Positions 30,371 to 41,754 of a DNA stretch of 64,000 bases are shown one piece after another. The DNA is from Rachicladosporium sp. CCFEE 5018. Its lineage: Eukaryota > Ascomycota > Dothideomycetes > Cladosporiales > Cladosporiaceae. The position numbers and the translations under genes were made by a program. Position 1 is the stretch's first letter; every line of letters starts with the position of its first letter. The notes beneath the pieces were generated by a model. The model ran no database searches and had not been told where the DNA came from. It saw only the letters and a list, made by a program, of their open reading frames with translations. Location: assembly GCA_002077045.2 (NCBI GenBank), contig KZ111164.1:213253-277252 (forward strand). The letters run 5' to 3'.

Positions 30371-32519
30371 CTAGCGACCACCGTTAAGGTAGTAAGCAAG
30401 AGTGTAGTTCAAGAATGTACACTGCGCAAGATCAGGGAAGATCTGCGTCTTCGCTGGGTAGTCGAGGTCCTTAGTGGGACCCGTCTCGCTCTGCACTGGC
30501 AACCATGGGCCAGACTGCTGCACGCCGATAGTGTCCTGTGATTGTTGTCAGTACTTGTATTCGAGCGTCGTCAGGAAATAATCCACTTACGTTGGTGTAG
30601 CCACGGACACGTAGATACTCAGCATCTGGGTTTGGGTCGCCGTTCTTCGCGAACTGCGCAAAGTACCCCGAGATCAACTGGCTAGCCTTCAGATCATTCG
30701 CATCCCTCAATGGGTACTCGTTGCCGTACGTGAACCCTAGATCGGAACCATGGATTCTGAAGTATGGCAGATTTGGGTTGCCATTCGGGTATCCTGGAGT
30801 CACAGGTCCGACTGCCAGCCCAGACGCGCCGAGGTTGTTCGGGTCGTAGCCGTTACCAGTGCGAGTGATGGTATAGTAGTACGCCGTGTCGAACGCTCCG
30901 GTCTTAGCGCCAGCGTAGACAGTCGCCTCGTCAACGCAGCGGAAGGTCTTATCTGTCGCGACGCGCTGGGAGACGTTGAAGCTGTCTAGGGAGATGTTGC
31001 CGGTGTTGTAGTAAGGGAATAGACCGCTGTCGATGATCTGCTGAGCGTAGGCGGCGGAGATGCCGAGGGAAGCTTGAATACCCTGGGACTCAGTGGTGAT
31101 GTTGCCTTGAGGGTAGTTGGAGAAAGAGGCGCCGTCGTTGGCGGTCGTGCCGAAGATGACGGGGACGTGGGCGGTGCTGCCGTTCTTGGTGGAGACGATG
31201 AGCTGCTCGGTGTTGACATATGTGCCGTCTTGGACAACATAGCGGGCGACTGCGCTGGCGCCCTGGATGGTAAGCGCAGGGGTAGTCTTCAGGCAGGCGA
31301 TCTGAGCATCAAGAGTAGCCTGAGTGCAGCCGACTGCCTGGAACACCTGCTGTCCGGCGACGGCGTAGGACTGAGCAATGGTGTAGTAAGAGCTGTAGGT
31401 AGTGCCGTAGTCGCCGTTCTGGCCAAGAGTCACGCCGCCGCCGAGGTTGGACTGAGCGACCGCACCGACGATCAGCTTCTCCTTGATGACTGGTGGTGAG
31501 CCGAGGAGAGCGCGGACGGAGCCAGCACCAGCACTCTCGCCGATGATGGTGATCTTCTTTGGGTCTCCACCGAATGCAGCGATGTTGGCCTTCACCCACT
31601 CGAGTGCAGTGACCTGGTCACCAATGCCGAAGTTGCCCTTGATGTCGGTACCTGGGATGGCAAGGAAACCGAGAGTAGAGAGACGGTAGTTGATTTCAAC
31701 GCCGACAATGTCTTCGCGGGAGGCCAAGTTACCAGTGTCCTCGCCTGATCCGGAGCCACCATTGCCACCAGTGAAGCCACCACCGTGGATGGAGAACAGA
31801 ACTGGCCTCAAACCCTTCTTCGAGCCAGCCTTCGGGAGGAAAGGAGTCTGGATGTTCAGGTAGAGGCAGTTCTCCACGGTACCACCGCCGTACGGCTGCA
31901 CGCAGTTGGGTCCGTACGCAGTAGCCTGAATAGTCTGGCCAGTCAAGTTGTACACCTTGGAGTACTCAAATCGAGCCGGGGTGTTCGAGTACGGAATGCC
32001 AGAGAAGCGGAACGACTTCTGGTTCCTGAAGCCGACGAAGCTGTTGCCGTTCGATGCAACAGTGAGCTCGTTGGCGGGGGTGGCAGTAGCGTAGATACCG
32101 TTGTTGTTGCTGGACTGCGTGCACAAGATCGGGTACTTGTTGGACTTGCTGTTGATGGCGGCGAACTGGAGCGACTTGGCGTCTTGCGGCACGCTCAGGA
32201 CGGCGTCCGCGAGGTAGTAGTTGGTCTCGCCACCGAGGTAGGCCTGGTATGCGAGCTGCTGGAGGAAATCCGTGGCATGGGCCTGCACCGCAGCCTTGGT
32301 GAGCTGGGTCTCGCCGATGGCTGCGCAGGCAGCTGCGGCAGCGCTGGGCTTCAGCTGGTCCAGGAGGATCGCGCCAATGTGGTTAGCATCGTCCGTGGCA
32401 TTGAGATTGTTCTGGTAGAGGAACGTGAGGGAGGTATCAGCATTGCTCACCGCCGCAGCAGTAGCCGATGCAGCGCTGAACAACACGGCCGCAGCAGTAG
32501 CACGATTGACAAAGACCAT
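30371..32519 (-). CDS. Secreted type-B carboxylesterase/lipase, copy B
   Basis: Two exons (32519-30591 and 30535-30371; 55-nt intron 30536-30590) give 697 residues, same length as copy A. HGGG, GESAG and the late HGSDL motif are kept. Amino-acid changes noted by eye: Gly to Asp in the signal region, Lys to Gln in DFLQQL, Ala to Thr in LKTTPAL, and Lys to Thr in FDTAYYY. Silent changes are frequent. Confidence 0.92.
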
Positions 32520-32576
32520 GATCGCGGTTGACTAGCGAGAGACAGACGCAAGGCGATGCTGGAACAAGAGCGGAGA

Positions 32577-32606
32577 TCCCCACGGGGAGTGTAAGGCTAT
32601 ATATCC
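32577..32606 (-). promoter_or_regulatory. TATA box and GC-rich palindrome of the carboxylesterase promoter, copy B
   Basis: TCCCCACGGGGA at 32577-32588 and TATATAT at about 32598-32604, same spacing to the ATG as in copy A. Confidence 0.4.
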
Positions 32607-33620
32607 TACTGTGCATACCTTCGGGTACAGTACCCTCATGGCAGCCACAATGACCGGGTCAACGACTTTACCACGCGTCGAGGACTACCGAGCCGTTGTC
32701 ACGACTCCAGAAAATTGGCCGAGATCATGAAGCTTGTCTTGATGCGGTACATCCCTTGAGCCGTAGAAGCAGGTACGCAGGCGTACGCTTGACTCGGCAG
32801 GTCGATGGCGATGAAGTTTGCACGCGATGGCGGTTTGCGATTTAGCCGGACATATTGTTTTCTCCCGCTTGGCGGCTCAAAGTACTAGCCGAGCGATGTT
32901 GATCCACCATGTCGTCTGGATCCGTCTGTGCGGTGGAGTCGATCATGAATGCTTTCTCGAATCGACCGCGAGCAGGCTGTAGCGTGATAGCGTTGTCCCG
33001 TTCGCGGGGGAGGCTCTGGAGTGCCGTGGAGTCGACATGTTTGCAGACCGCATGGTGGCGCTTTACACGTGAATAATTGAGTGTTGACGCTGAAAGGTTC
33101 CAAAAGCCTGCTTAGAGGGAGGCTGATGGCGTGATGAGTTCTCCCGACCAATTTCAACGACCCCGAACACGTCTCTCTGCCTTGATCTTGAGTTACATAT
33201 TGCAGGACCTCGTGGTCGGATCGTGTTTGATCGACATCGCTGTCTCGATAATTTAGCGAGGTGGGTCAGGCCACGAGGGCAGGAGCCGGGGTCTCCCCGC
33301 TCAGTCTTGTTCCCTTGGCGCGATTGCGGTAAACAGTCGTTGCGAGAGGCGGTCTTGTTGTCTGAACAAGCTTGAGGAGCAAACAGACCTGATCATACAT
33401 TTGAAAGGTTCACAAGAAGTGGCCAAACGAAAGTGTACAGCGACTTCGTCGCTTCAGCTCGCCCACCTCATGTACTGGATAAGCTCGTAGGAGATCGCCG
33501 AGGACCACCATTGATAACGGCCCTGATCTCTCTTTTTCCATTTCCTTATGGTCAACTATCTCCATTTTCTCACCTCGATGCAATTCTGCAGTACCGTTCC
33601 GCTGGTGTGTTATAAGCCGG
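32607..33620. other. Intergenic region, carboxylesterase and MoCo sulfurase, copy B
   Basis: About 1 kb; from about 32630 nearly identical to copy A. No gene recognised. Confidence 0.5.
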
Positions 33621-36026
33621 ATGACCATGGGTGAAGGACATCGCAGCATGGCTGCCCCCGAGGATGCTATGGAATACAATAACTACATCCAAGGACTGAG
33701 GGAGGAGCAGTACCCAATGCTTGCAGGAACAACATACCTTGATCATGCTGGAACTACACCGTACAGCAAAATGCTGATGGAAAGGTTCCACGCAGACATG
33801 ATGGGCACCCTGTTTGGCAATCCGCACTCGGCTTCTCAGTCGAGTCAGCAATCTATGCAGATGATCGACGATACAAGACTGCAGCTTCTACGGCAATTCC
33901 GAGCAGACCCAGAGCATTTTGATGTAGTCTTCACCGCAAACGCCACTGCGGCCGTCAAGCTGGTCATGGATGCTTTTCGAGATCAGGACAGCGGGTTTTG
34001 GTATGGGTACCATGTGGACTCGCATACAAGCTTAGTGGGCGTGCGCGAGGTCGCCGGTAAGCACAGATGCTTCCAGTCAGACCGGGACGTGGAGCGGTGG
34101 ATTGGAGACGAATGCGACGGAGCTGTGGGACAGGCTGGGCTCTTCGCGTCCCCGGCGCAGTCGAATATGAATGGCAGACGTCTGCCTCTAAGATGGAGCT
34201 CTCAAATACGCGACACTACTGGACCTCCCATCTACACATTGCTGGACGCTGCAGCTCTGACTTCGACGTCACCTCTGGATATGAGAGATAGCGATGCTGC
34301 GCCAGACTTTACCGCATTCAGCTTGTACAAAATCTTCGGTTTTCCGGATCTTGGCGCTCTGATCGTGCGCAAGAAGGCAGCTCATGTCTTCGCCAAGCGT
34401 GCGTACTTCGGCGGCGGCACCGTGGACATGGTTGTGTGCTTGAAAGAAACCTGGCACGCAAAGAAGACCGGGTCCCTGCACGAGCAGCTTGAGGACGGTA
34501 CATTGCCTATACACAGCATCTTGGCTTTACGAGCCGCAATGGACACACATGCGGAGCTACATGGAACCTTGGAGCGAGTCTCGCGTCATACAGCGATGCT
34601 GGCAGAGCGATTGTACCATGGTCTCCGGAAGCTGAAACATGCTAATGGAAGCGCTGTCGCTCAGGTCTACAAGCATGAGAAATCAGACTACAGCAACAGC
34701 ACCACACAAGGTCCTATCGTAGCCTTCAATCTACGTGACAGTCATGGCAAGTGGGTGAGCAACACAGAAGTCGAGAAGCTCGCGTCCATCAAGGACATCC
34801 AGCTTCGTGTGGGAGGCATCTGCAATCCGGGTGGCATTGCCTCGGCGTTATATCTGGAACCTTGGGAGATGCGATACAATTTTTCGGCTGGTCAGAGGTG
34901 TGGTGGCGAGCACGACATACTCAATGGGAAGCCGACTGGCATGATACGGGCGAGTCTCGGAGCCATGAGTACACTGGTTGATGTCGAGAAACTGCTCTCC
35001 TTCATCGACGAGTTCTTCGTTGACAGAACGTCTACAAAGCCGCCAGTACAGGTCAGTGGGACTGGAAACGTGCTCCGACAGTCGGACTGGCACATCGAAG
35101 CTCTCACAGTCTACCCGATCAAAAGCTGCGGCGGCTGGCAGATTCCCTCAGACACCGACTGGGACGTCCGTCCGGAAGGTCTAGCCTGGGACCGCGAATG
35201 GTGCATCGTCCACCAAGGCACCGGCGTGGCTCTAAGCCAGAAGCGACATCCTCGCATGGCTCTCATACGTCCTCATTTGGACTTCAAGACAGGCAGGCTG
35301 GTGATAACCCAGGCTGGTAATGCCACTGAGGTTTCGGTACCGCTCTCCTTGGATCCCTCCTACTTCGATCCCACCGATCTGAAGTCTCACACCACACAAG
35401 TCTGCGGCGACACCATCAAAACCCGTATCTACACCTCTCCCGCCATTGCAGACTTCTTCACGAACGCTCTTGGCGTACCCTGCACACTCGCTCGATTCCC
35501 GAGTCCTACGTCAACAGACCCGTCGACTCGCCACAGTAAGCCGCAGCTCAGCAGGACAGCCTCGACTTTTGGTCCATCGCGCTTACTCCTACCGAATGAA
35601 TCTCCAATTCTCGCCATCGCGCGCCCTTCTCTGAATGCCCTGAACACCTACCTGAAACTGCACTCCCTACACGCTGCACCCGCTGCGCAATTTCGCGCCA
35701 ACATTATCCTCGCGCAATCCTCTCCCGCAGGCAGCGAAACACCTTGGGCCGAGGACACATGGCAAAGCTTTACCGTCGCATCCGATAAGGGCGTCGAGGG
35801 AGCGAGTATGGATGTGCTGGGAGGATGCAGAAGATGCGGCATGGTCTGCGTGGATCAGACTACGGGTATCAGGGCAGAGGCAGGAGAGCCATTCGTGAGT
35901 CTGGCGAAGATGAGGAGGGTTGGGGGAAGGGTGCTGTTTGGCGTGCATTGTGCGCTTCGTGGGACTGCGGGCAGTGTCAGGGTTGGACAGGTCGTAGAGA
36001 CCACAGAAGGCAGGGAGGAGGGCTGA
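33621..36026 (+). CDS. hxB: Molybdenum cofactor sulfurase, copy B
   Basis: 801 residues, no intron, intact. Same motifs as copy A, including the PLP lysine in FSLYKIFGFPD and the MOSC cysteines in CRRCGMVC. Changes from A seen by eye include Gly to Ser in a C-terminal GSETPW segment, Pro to Gln in LRQSDWH and Tyr to Asp in MRDSDAAP. None hits a known catalytic residue. Confidence 0.95.
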   Translation: MTMGEGHRSMAAPEDAMEYNNYIQGLREEQYPMLAGTTYLDHAGTTPYSKMLMERFHADMMGTLFGNPHSASQSSQQSMQMIDDTRLQLLRQFRADPEHFDVVFTANATAAVKLVMDAFRDQDSGFWYGYHVDSHTSLVGVREVAGKHRCFQSDRDVERWIGDECDGAVGQAGLFASPAQSNMNGRRLPLRWSSQIRDTTGPPIYTLLDAAALTSTSPLDMRDSDAAPDFTAFSLYKIFGFPDLGALIVRKKAAHVFAKRAYFGGGTVDMVVCLKETWHAKKTGSLHEQLEDGTLPIHSILALRAAMDTHAELHGTLERVSRHTAMLAERLYHGLRKLKHANGSAVAQVYKHEKSDYSNSTTQGPIVAFNLRDSHGKWVSNTEVEKLASIKDIQLRVGGICNPGGIASALYLEPWEMRYNFSAGQRCGGEHDILNGKPTGMIRASLGAMSTLVDVEKLLSFIDEFFVDRTSTKPPVQVSGTGNVLRQSDWHIEALTVYPIKSCGGWQIPSDTDWDVRPEGLAWDREWCIVHQGTGVALSQKRHPRMALIRPHLDFKTGRLVITQAGNATEVSVPLSLDPSYFDPTDLKSHTTQVCGDTIKTRIYTSPAIADFFTNALGVPCTLARFPSPTSTDPSTRHSKPQLSRTASTFGPSRLLLPNESPILAIARPSLNALNTYLKLHSLHAAPAAQFRANIILAQSSPAGSETPWAEDTWQSFTVASDKGVEGASMDVLGGCRRCGMVCVDQTTGIRAEAGEPFVSLAKMRRVGGRVLFGVHCALRGTAGSVRVGQVVETTEGREEG

Positions 36027-36168
36027 GCGCTGTGCGAGGCATGGCGAATGTCAACACGGCTGAAGATGAAATTACCTACTCGTTCAAGCGGATTTGGCAA
36101 GTCTCGAGCACAATGTCTTAATCTAGAGGTCTTGAACATGTAAGTCCACAATCGAATTGGGTATCATA

Positions 36169-37146
36169 CTATATGCGTGCGCCACCACTCGTATGCTGCA
36201 ACTCCTCACTATCCATTCTCGCAACGAAGCCGACAACCCTACGTATCAAATCCTGCACCACAGCCTGTGGATTGCCATTGAGATTATGACTTGCCCCTTC
36301 AACCACCCCGCCGTTGGTGTTGTCCGTTACTCCGCCGCCTATGAGCGTCGCTGCCGTCCACCTCGCCACGAGCGCATGCTTATCGATTGTCTCCGTCACG
36401 CTCTCGTCACTTCCTCCTTCCAGAATCAGCAACGCAGTGCTAGCCGGAAACTTCCCAAAGCTAGCGGCTAATCGCTCATCTGATAGATCACTCGAAAAGA
36501 AGTCATCCGCTCCGTCGTGAGCAGGCGCAGGGGAGGCGATGTCTACCCATCTTCTAGCCGTGATTGCGACGCGGCCGAATATCACTTTCGTCAGCCGGTT
36601 GGGCATCACGTCCTTGTCGTGCCCTTCCCGACACATCTTCAGCGCAAGCTGATTCGCTTCGTTAATCATAGCCGCGGGAACATCTGCTTCGATGGCCTCT
36701 CGATCCGAGACCGGCGCTTGCAGAATCACGCCCTCAACAAGGGGTCTATTCTCATTTCCTTTCCCGGCGACATACTCCATGCAATCCTGACACCCCGTAC
36801 TATGCCCCATAATCACTACCTTCCCTCCCGGCCTCATCTGCTTGATCATCGTAACAATCTTGCCTATCTCCTCTGCATCCCGAGCAATGCTGCTTGTGCC
36901 CCAGCTGTGACCTGCTGAGGAGAGCGAGGCGGGCATGAGGGACCATATTGGGCCTAGAGCGTGGGCGAGACGGAGTGGGTAGGAGACTGAGAGGTAAGTG
37001 TCGAAGAGGCCACCGATCCAGAGGAGGGTGTTTATATTCAGGCTGCGGGCAAGAGGTTCGGAGGGTTCGAAGGCGGAGAGGTTTGGGGGGATGAAGTGGA
37101 GGGTGCCTGGGTGGGAGGAAGGGGGAGGGGGGGTGTGGGAGTCCAT
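36169..37146 (-). CDS. DUF1749/SidJ-like alpha/beta hydrolase, copy B
   Basis: 325 residues from the ATG at 37146; a GTG further upstream is in frame but unlikely. Fungal DUF1749 proteins are alpha/beta hydrolases; one member, SidJ of Aspergillus, hydrolyses fusarinine C siderophores (established). Nucleophile elbow GHSTG at 114-118 (Ser116), preceding GGKVVIM strand, LLWIGGLFDTYLSVSY near the N terminus, LILEGGSDE for the acid, and GASHNLNG for the His. No signal peptide, so it is probably cytosolic. No siderophore synthetase or transporter is nearby, so a siderophore role is not supported by context. Confidence 0.87.
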   Translation of the reverse strand: MDSHTPPPPSSHPGTLHFIPPNLSAFEPSEPLARSLNINTLLWIGGLFDTYLSVSYPLRLAHALGPIWSLMPASLSSAGHSWGTSSIARDAEEIGKIVTMIKQMRPGGKVVIMGHSTGCQDCMEYVAGKGNENRPLVEGVILQAPVSDREAIEADVPAAMINEANQLALKMCREGHDKDVMPNRLTKVIFGRVAITARRWVDIASPAPAHDGADDFFSSDLSDERLAASFGKFPASTALLILEGGSDESVTETIDKHALVARWTAATLIGGGVTDNTNGGVVEGASHNLNGNPQAVVQDLIRRVVGFVARMDSEELQHTSGGARI

Positions 37147-38527
37147 GTCGGCAATGAAGGAAATTAAAAGGGTAGCAACATTCACTGAAAGTCACTTACA
37201 GCTTCCTGCTTACCATAGATCTCGCATTTAGCCCCGCCTTCCTCATGTGGGCACCGCTACTGCGGGCGTTCCTGCATGGCGCAGTTGCCGAGAAGTGACA
37301 GATTACTTGCTTACAAGTCAGGACGATATCGTATCATGTTTGTCAGTCAATACTCTGTTGCGACCAGAGCGCAGCTACGCTTATGGCTTTGATCGAATGC
37401 ATTCGTGGGTGATGCGCTAGTTGCAGCAGCCCGATTCCTGGCATTGAATAATAGAGTGGGATATACTACCTGGTTTCGGAAAGGCTAACCAAAGGTCCTT
37501 GAGATCGGTAGAGTCGCGGCCAGTAGCTCGAGCGTACACACAAGCTTCACGGGAACAGGGCAGTCGTGATCTTGCAGTCTACATGATACATGTGCTGCTC
37601 AGCGAATTCGCCGTGCAACGCACCAGCAGGAACAGGTCCTCGCAGAACTGTCCCGGTCGCAGCGGCTCTATTCTATGACGAGCAAATACTTTGCCACTGG
37701 CATGATCAGATTAGCACCCAAATGGCCAGAGCGCGGGGGTAATCTGAAAACCACGTTGGAAGTGACCGCTAGATTGGAGCATGACTGCTGCATTACCGTC
37801 CAGAACCAGAAACAGCCTCACCGCCAGGTCGTTAGGTGCTCGAGGCTTGCATTCAGCGTTGCACAGCAGCTAGAATGTCATGCCGAATTCATGTCGTGCT
37901 CGTGGTCACAATAGTTTCGTCGATAGTGGTAGCCCCGTCACTAATGCCCAGATCCTGTGCGCTCTCAGTTGATTACTGGTGTTGGAAGTCGCCCTCAGGG
38001 AGTGATGCCATAGTCCGGGTAGTATGTCGAGCAATCATGCGTTGGCTTAGTCGCATGGGCCTGGCGCAGGAGGTAGATGCCATTTGAGTAGTCATCATGG
38101 ACGCACTGGCCATCATCGCTCTTTGTGCTCAAGCTCTCATCTACTGATGGGGCCGAAGGAATGTGACACAAGGACGAGATGGTGGAAAATGAAAGCACAG
38201 AATGACCATCCAATGGCGCTTTGCACACCCTTGCAAAACTGAAGGCGCACCGTGCGCTGCTTGGCTGGGCCAACGGCGATAACTGATTGCTGTCCTACCA
38301 ATTGCCTGGGATGCAGATCCTCTCCCTGCACCTCGCAGCAATCACTTGCAGTCCAATAAAGGCCGCATGTCAGCCTTGCACTTCACCTGGCGCGCCTCGG
38401 TCGCGACGGACTTCCCTTGACATGTGTCTGCGCATGTTTGCTTCACCTGACTTTATCTTGAGCCCGCGGAGTATTCCGTGAGGCCTCATAGCTCCGCCAC
38501 TCCCTCTCGATATCACCGATCGCTATC
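37147..38527. other. Intergenic region, divergent hydrolase and permease
   Basis: 1.38 kb between divergent genes. Only short open frames without recognisable content; holds both promoters. Not duplicated within the window. Confidence 0.5.
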
Positions 38528-40300
38528 ATGGACTACTCTGAGAAAGCTGCGCGCACTTCAGACTACTCACCAAGCGGCTCCGGCGACCTCCCGATCTACG
38601 GGCATAGTCTCAATCGCCACCGACCATGGACTACGAGACTAATCGATAGCTTCAAGAGGGACCCGAATGCGCACGCCACTCCCTCCGGCGCCGTCGGTAC
38701 TGATGGCAGAGTCTACGATGTCGAGGAGGCCGCGCAAAACACGGCAAATTCGCCACTCGCGCGCCATCTCAAAGGCCGACATCTGCAAATGATTGCAATT
38801 GGAGGCTCGATTGGCAGCGGGCTGTTCGTTGGCTCAGGTGCTGCACTTGCCAATGGCGGACCAGCGTCACTCTTTCTGGCGTACTGCATCATTGGCATCA
38901 TGTTGTACTGCACGGTACATGCGCTGGGCGAGTTGGCCGTGCTGTTTCCTGTGGCTGGGTCTTTCAGTGCTTATTCGACAAGGTTCTTGGACCCGGCTTG
39001 GGGTTTCGCGATGGGCTGGAATTACGCCATGCAATGGCTCGTGGTTCTGCCACTCGAAATTGTGGCAGCGACGCTGACGATCGAATACTGGACGAAGAAG
39101 ACCATCAACAACGATGCCTGGGTAGCGATCTTTCTGGTTCTGATAGTGGTCATCAACCTGTTCGGTGTCAGAGGGTATGGTGAAGCTGAGTTCATCTTCG
39201 CCATCATTAAAGTCGTGGCGGTTGTTGGCTGGATCATTCTCGGCATCATATTGAACATCGGAGGCGGGCCTGATGGTAGCTACATCGGTGGGAAGTACTG
39301 GCACGATCCGGGAGCGTTCAACAATGGGTTCAAGGGATTGTGCTCGGTCTTCGTCACAGCTGCGTTCGCCTTCGCAGGGACAGAGCTCGTCGGACTTGCC
39401 GCCGCTGAAACCGCAAACCCGCGCAAGTCCTTACCCACAGCCATCAAGCAGGTATTCTGGCGGATTACACTGTTCTACATCGTGTCACTTATTCTGGTGG
39501 GACTACTTGTCCCTTACACAGACGGACAGCTCGTTAATGCAAGAAGCTCTGTCGATATCAAGGCGTCGCCCTTCGTTATTGCGATTGCGAACGCCGGCAT
39601 CACTGGTCTGCCATCCGTCATGAATGCCGTCATCATGATAGCTGTACTGTCCGTCGGCAACTCCTCTATCTACGGGAGCTCTAGGACGCTCGCAGCGTTG
39701 GCGGAACAGAACCAAGCTCCCAAGATACTTGGTTATATCGACCGAAAAGGTCGACCAATCGTCGCGATCGGACTGGCGTCAGTGCTAGGTTTGCTCGCAT
39801 TCATGGCGGGCTCTGATGCGTTCCAGAGCAAGGCCTTCAACTGGATGCTTGCGCTCTCAGGACTTTCTTCCATCTTTACCTGGGGCAGCATCTGCCTAGC
39901 GCATATACGCTTCCGCTCCGCTTGGAAAAGGCAGGGCCACACCCTAGACGAGCTCGCCTTCCGAAGTCAGCCAGGCGTGTTCGGGTCTTGGCTTGGACTT
40001 ATCATCAACTGCTTGGTGTTGATCACACAGTTTTGGACCGCCGCGTGGCCAATTGGGTATGGCACCTTGAGTACGCAAGACAGATTCACTGGGTTTTTCC
40101 AGGCGTACCTCGCAGCGCCGGTCGTCATCATAATGTACATCATCTACAAAGTCTGGAAGCAGACGCCATTCATGAGGAGTCACAACATGGACCTGCATAC
40201 TGGAATCAGGGACTTGAACGTCGCCGAGCTGATAGCCGAGGAGAAAGCCGAGCGGAGGAGCTGGCCTCGATACAAGAGGACATATAAATACTTTTGCTGA
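38528..40300 (+). CDS. Amino acid permease (fungal YAT/AAT family)
   Basis: 590 residues, single exon. Plasma-membrane proton-coupled amino acid transporter of the AAT family (Gap1-like). The cytosolic N terminus (about 80 residues) ends at RHLKGRHLQMIAIGGSIGSG, the first-helix signature with its substrate-binding GSIGSGLF. About twelve transmembrane segments follow, with VFVTAAFAFAGTELVGLAAAETANPRKS (helix 6 region, in two parts here: FAGTELVGLAAAE then NPRKSLP) as a second hallmark. The cytosolic tail ends in ERRSWPRYKRTYKYFC, with the terminal aromatic-Cys usual for palmitoylated fungal permeases. Substrate specificity cannot be read from the sequence. Confidence 0.93.
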   Translation: MDYSEKAARTSDYSPSGSGDLPIYGHSLNRHRPWTTRLIDSFKRDPNAHATPSGAVGTDGRVYDVEEAAQNTANSPLARHLKGRHLQMIAIGGSIGSGLFVGSGAALANGGPASLFLAYCIIGIMLYCTVHALGELAVLFPVAGSFSAYSTRFLDPAWGFAMGWNYAMQWLVVLPLEIVAATLTIEYWTKKTINNDAWVAIFLVLIVVINLFGVRGYGEAEFIFAIIKVVAVVGWIILGIILNIGGGPDGSYIGGKYWHDPGAFNNGFKGLCSVFVTAAFAFAGTELVGLAAAETANPRKSLPTAIKQVFWRITLFYIVSLILVGLLVPYTDGQLVNARSSVDIKASPFVIAIANAGITGLPSVMNAVIMIAVLSVGNSSIYGSSRTLAALAEQNQAPKILGYIDRKGRPIVAIGLASVLGLLAFMAGSDAFQSKAFNWMLALSGLSSIFTWGSICLAHIRFRSAWKRQGHTLDELAFRSQPGVFGSWLGLIINCLVLITQFWTAAWPIGYGTLSTQDRFTGFFQAYLAAPVVIIMYIIYKVWKQTPFMRSHNMDLHTGIRDLNVAELIAEEKAERRSWPRYKRTYKYFC

Positions 40301-41754
40301 GACACGATCATGATTGCATTGCTGGGAGCTAAGGGTGGGTGTATGAACATGTACCATAGATTTTAGATAGCATTCGATTAGCGTACATGATTGACTCGAC
40401 TGACTCTGTATTTCTTTTGTTCTAGAAAGGCTTCTCATTCGTCACCTCGCTGATTCCGATTTCCTCATGGTCCAGTCACGAACAGGACATGAATCTCATC
40501 TGGACGGTAAGGATGCCTAAGGCTCTCCACCGCGAATTAGAGTTGCGCAGCACGGGCCGCACTCGCGACCGCCGTACCTTGACTTCGCTTTGGACGTTCT
40601 ATTCTTCCAATCCCTCGACATTGCCGACCACCATCAGAAACTGTGCAGCAGCGACTTTGTCCGTGCTACTCTTGACGGCTTCCGCGCTGCGTGGAGACAA
40701 CAGCGATGGCACCGAGAGGATCGCGCGCGATACTAATAATTCCAGTGCAGTTGGTGATCAGCGCTAGCATCAGCGCTCGTGAGGCTGATCTGTCATGCAT
40801 AAAGAACAAAAGCCAACGAGCGCAAATCCTCATACGACGATGCGATTCGCCAGATGGCTAGCTACTTCGCAGATAGGCTCCCTCTTGCGATTCGAATAGT
40901 GCGAGTCCGGCCGCACAGCTTCTGTCAAAATGCGATGACTGCGTTTCCTTATTCGCAGATTAGATCTCGGCAGCCACGAGTCCGCTCACGCCGTTAGCGA
41001 GAGGCCGTCCCGGGGACCGCGTCTCTTCACGCAGATCCAGGAATCGGCTCCTTCATGCCTTTTACCTCCCGCCGCGACATCAGCCTCGCGTTCAGATTGC
41101 TTGTCGACTTCATGCAGTGCTGTCACTGTCTACGCAATGACGCCTAGCATACTTCCGCCCCTGCATGTACCCTGCAATTTGCAGTCATGCTTCGCAGCGA
41201 CCGCAATCAAGTGCTGTATATCGCTTCTCATTCGCTCATATCCGGATGCGCGAAGACGTCTGCCGGGGCGGAGTCCAGGCAGGGAGCAGATGCGCTGCTT
41301 GGTATTTGCACTCATCGTTAGGCAGGACTATGACAGCGAAAGTCAAATGTAAGTGCTATCGCTTCGACTCCATCTCACTGTATACTTCGTCTGACCTCAT
41401 TTACCCTCCAACATCATCGTGTGTGCCTGCGTCCCTCGTTTGCATCAACTGCATTCATATTGTTGTGCGCACTGCCTGCTTACTTGCTTCCTGCACTACT
41501 TCCTGTTGGTTGCGCACAGGTGCTGGGACCTCCTTCTCGCCATATACTGGACGCCGATGTTTGCGAGACAGATCATCAGCTAGGACGACTCGATGCGACC
41601 GGGCAACACATTCCCTTTCCTACTGTCTGGAATACTCCATCGTCCACGCTCCCTGGATATAATTGCGAAACGTAGCTTGCGTCGTGGCGCCCGAACGATC
41701 GCAGTACGATGCGCCGCGAGGCGCATCAATGAAACAGGACGAAGTTACGAACTT
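40301..41754. other. Intergenic region upstream of the bZIP-like gene
   Basis: 1.45 kb. Open frames at 41165-41662 and 41421-41675 (plus) show no motif. Holds the promoter of the next gene; nothing else recognised. Confidence 0.5.

Larger units (their letters stand above)
22961..36639 (+). repeat. Duplicated block, copy B
   Basis: Collinear with 9222-22860. Its first base corresponds to base 9222 of copy A, and its first 5434 bases recur at 58567-64000. The homology to A stops at 36639 only because copy A ends there at the gap. Confidence 0.97.
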
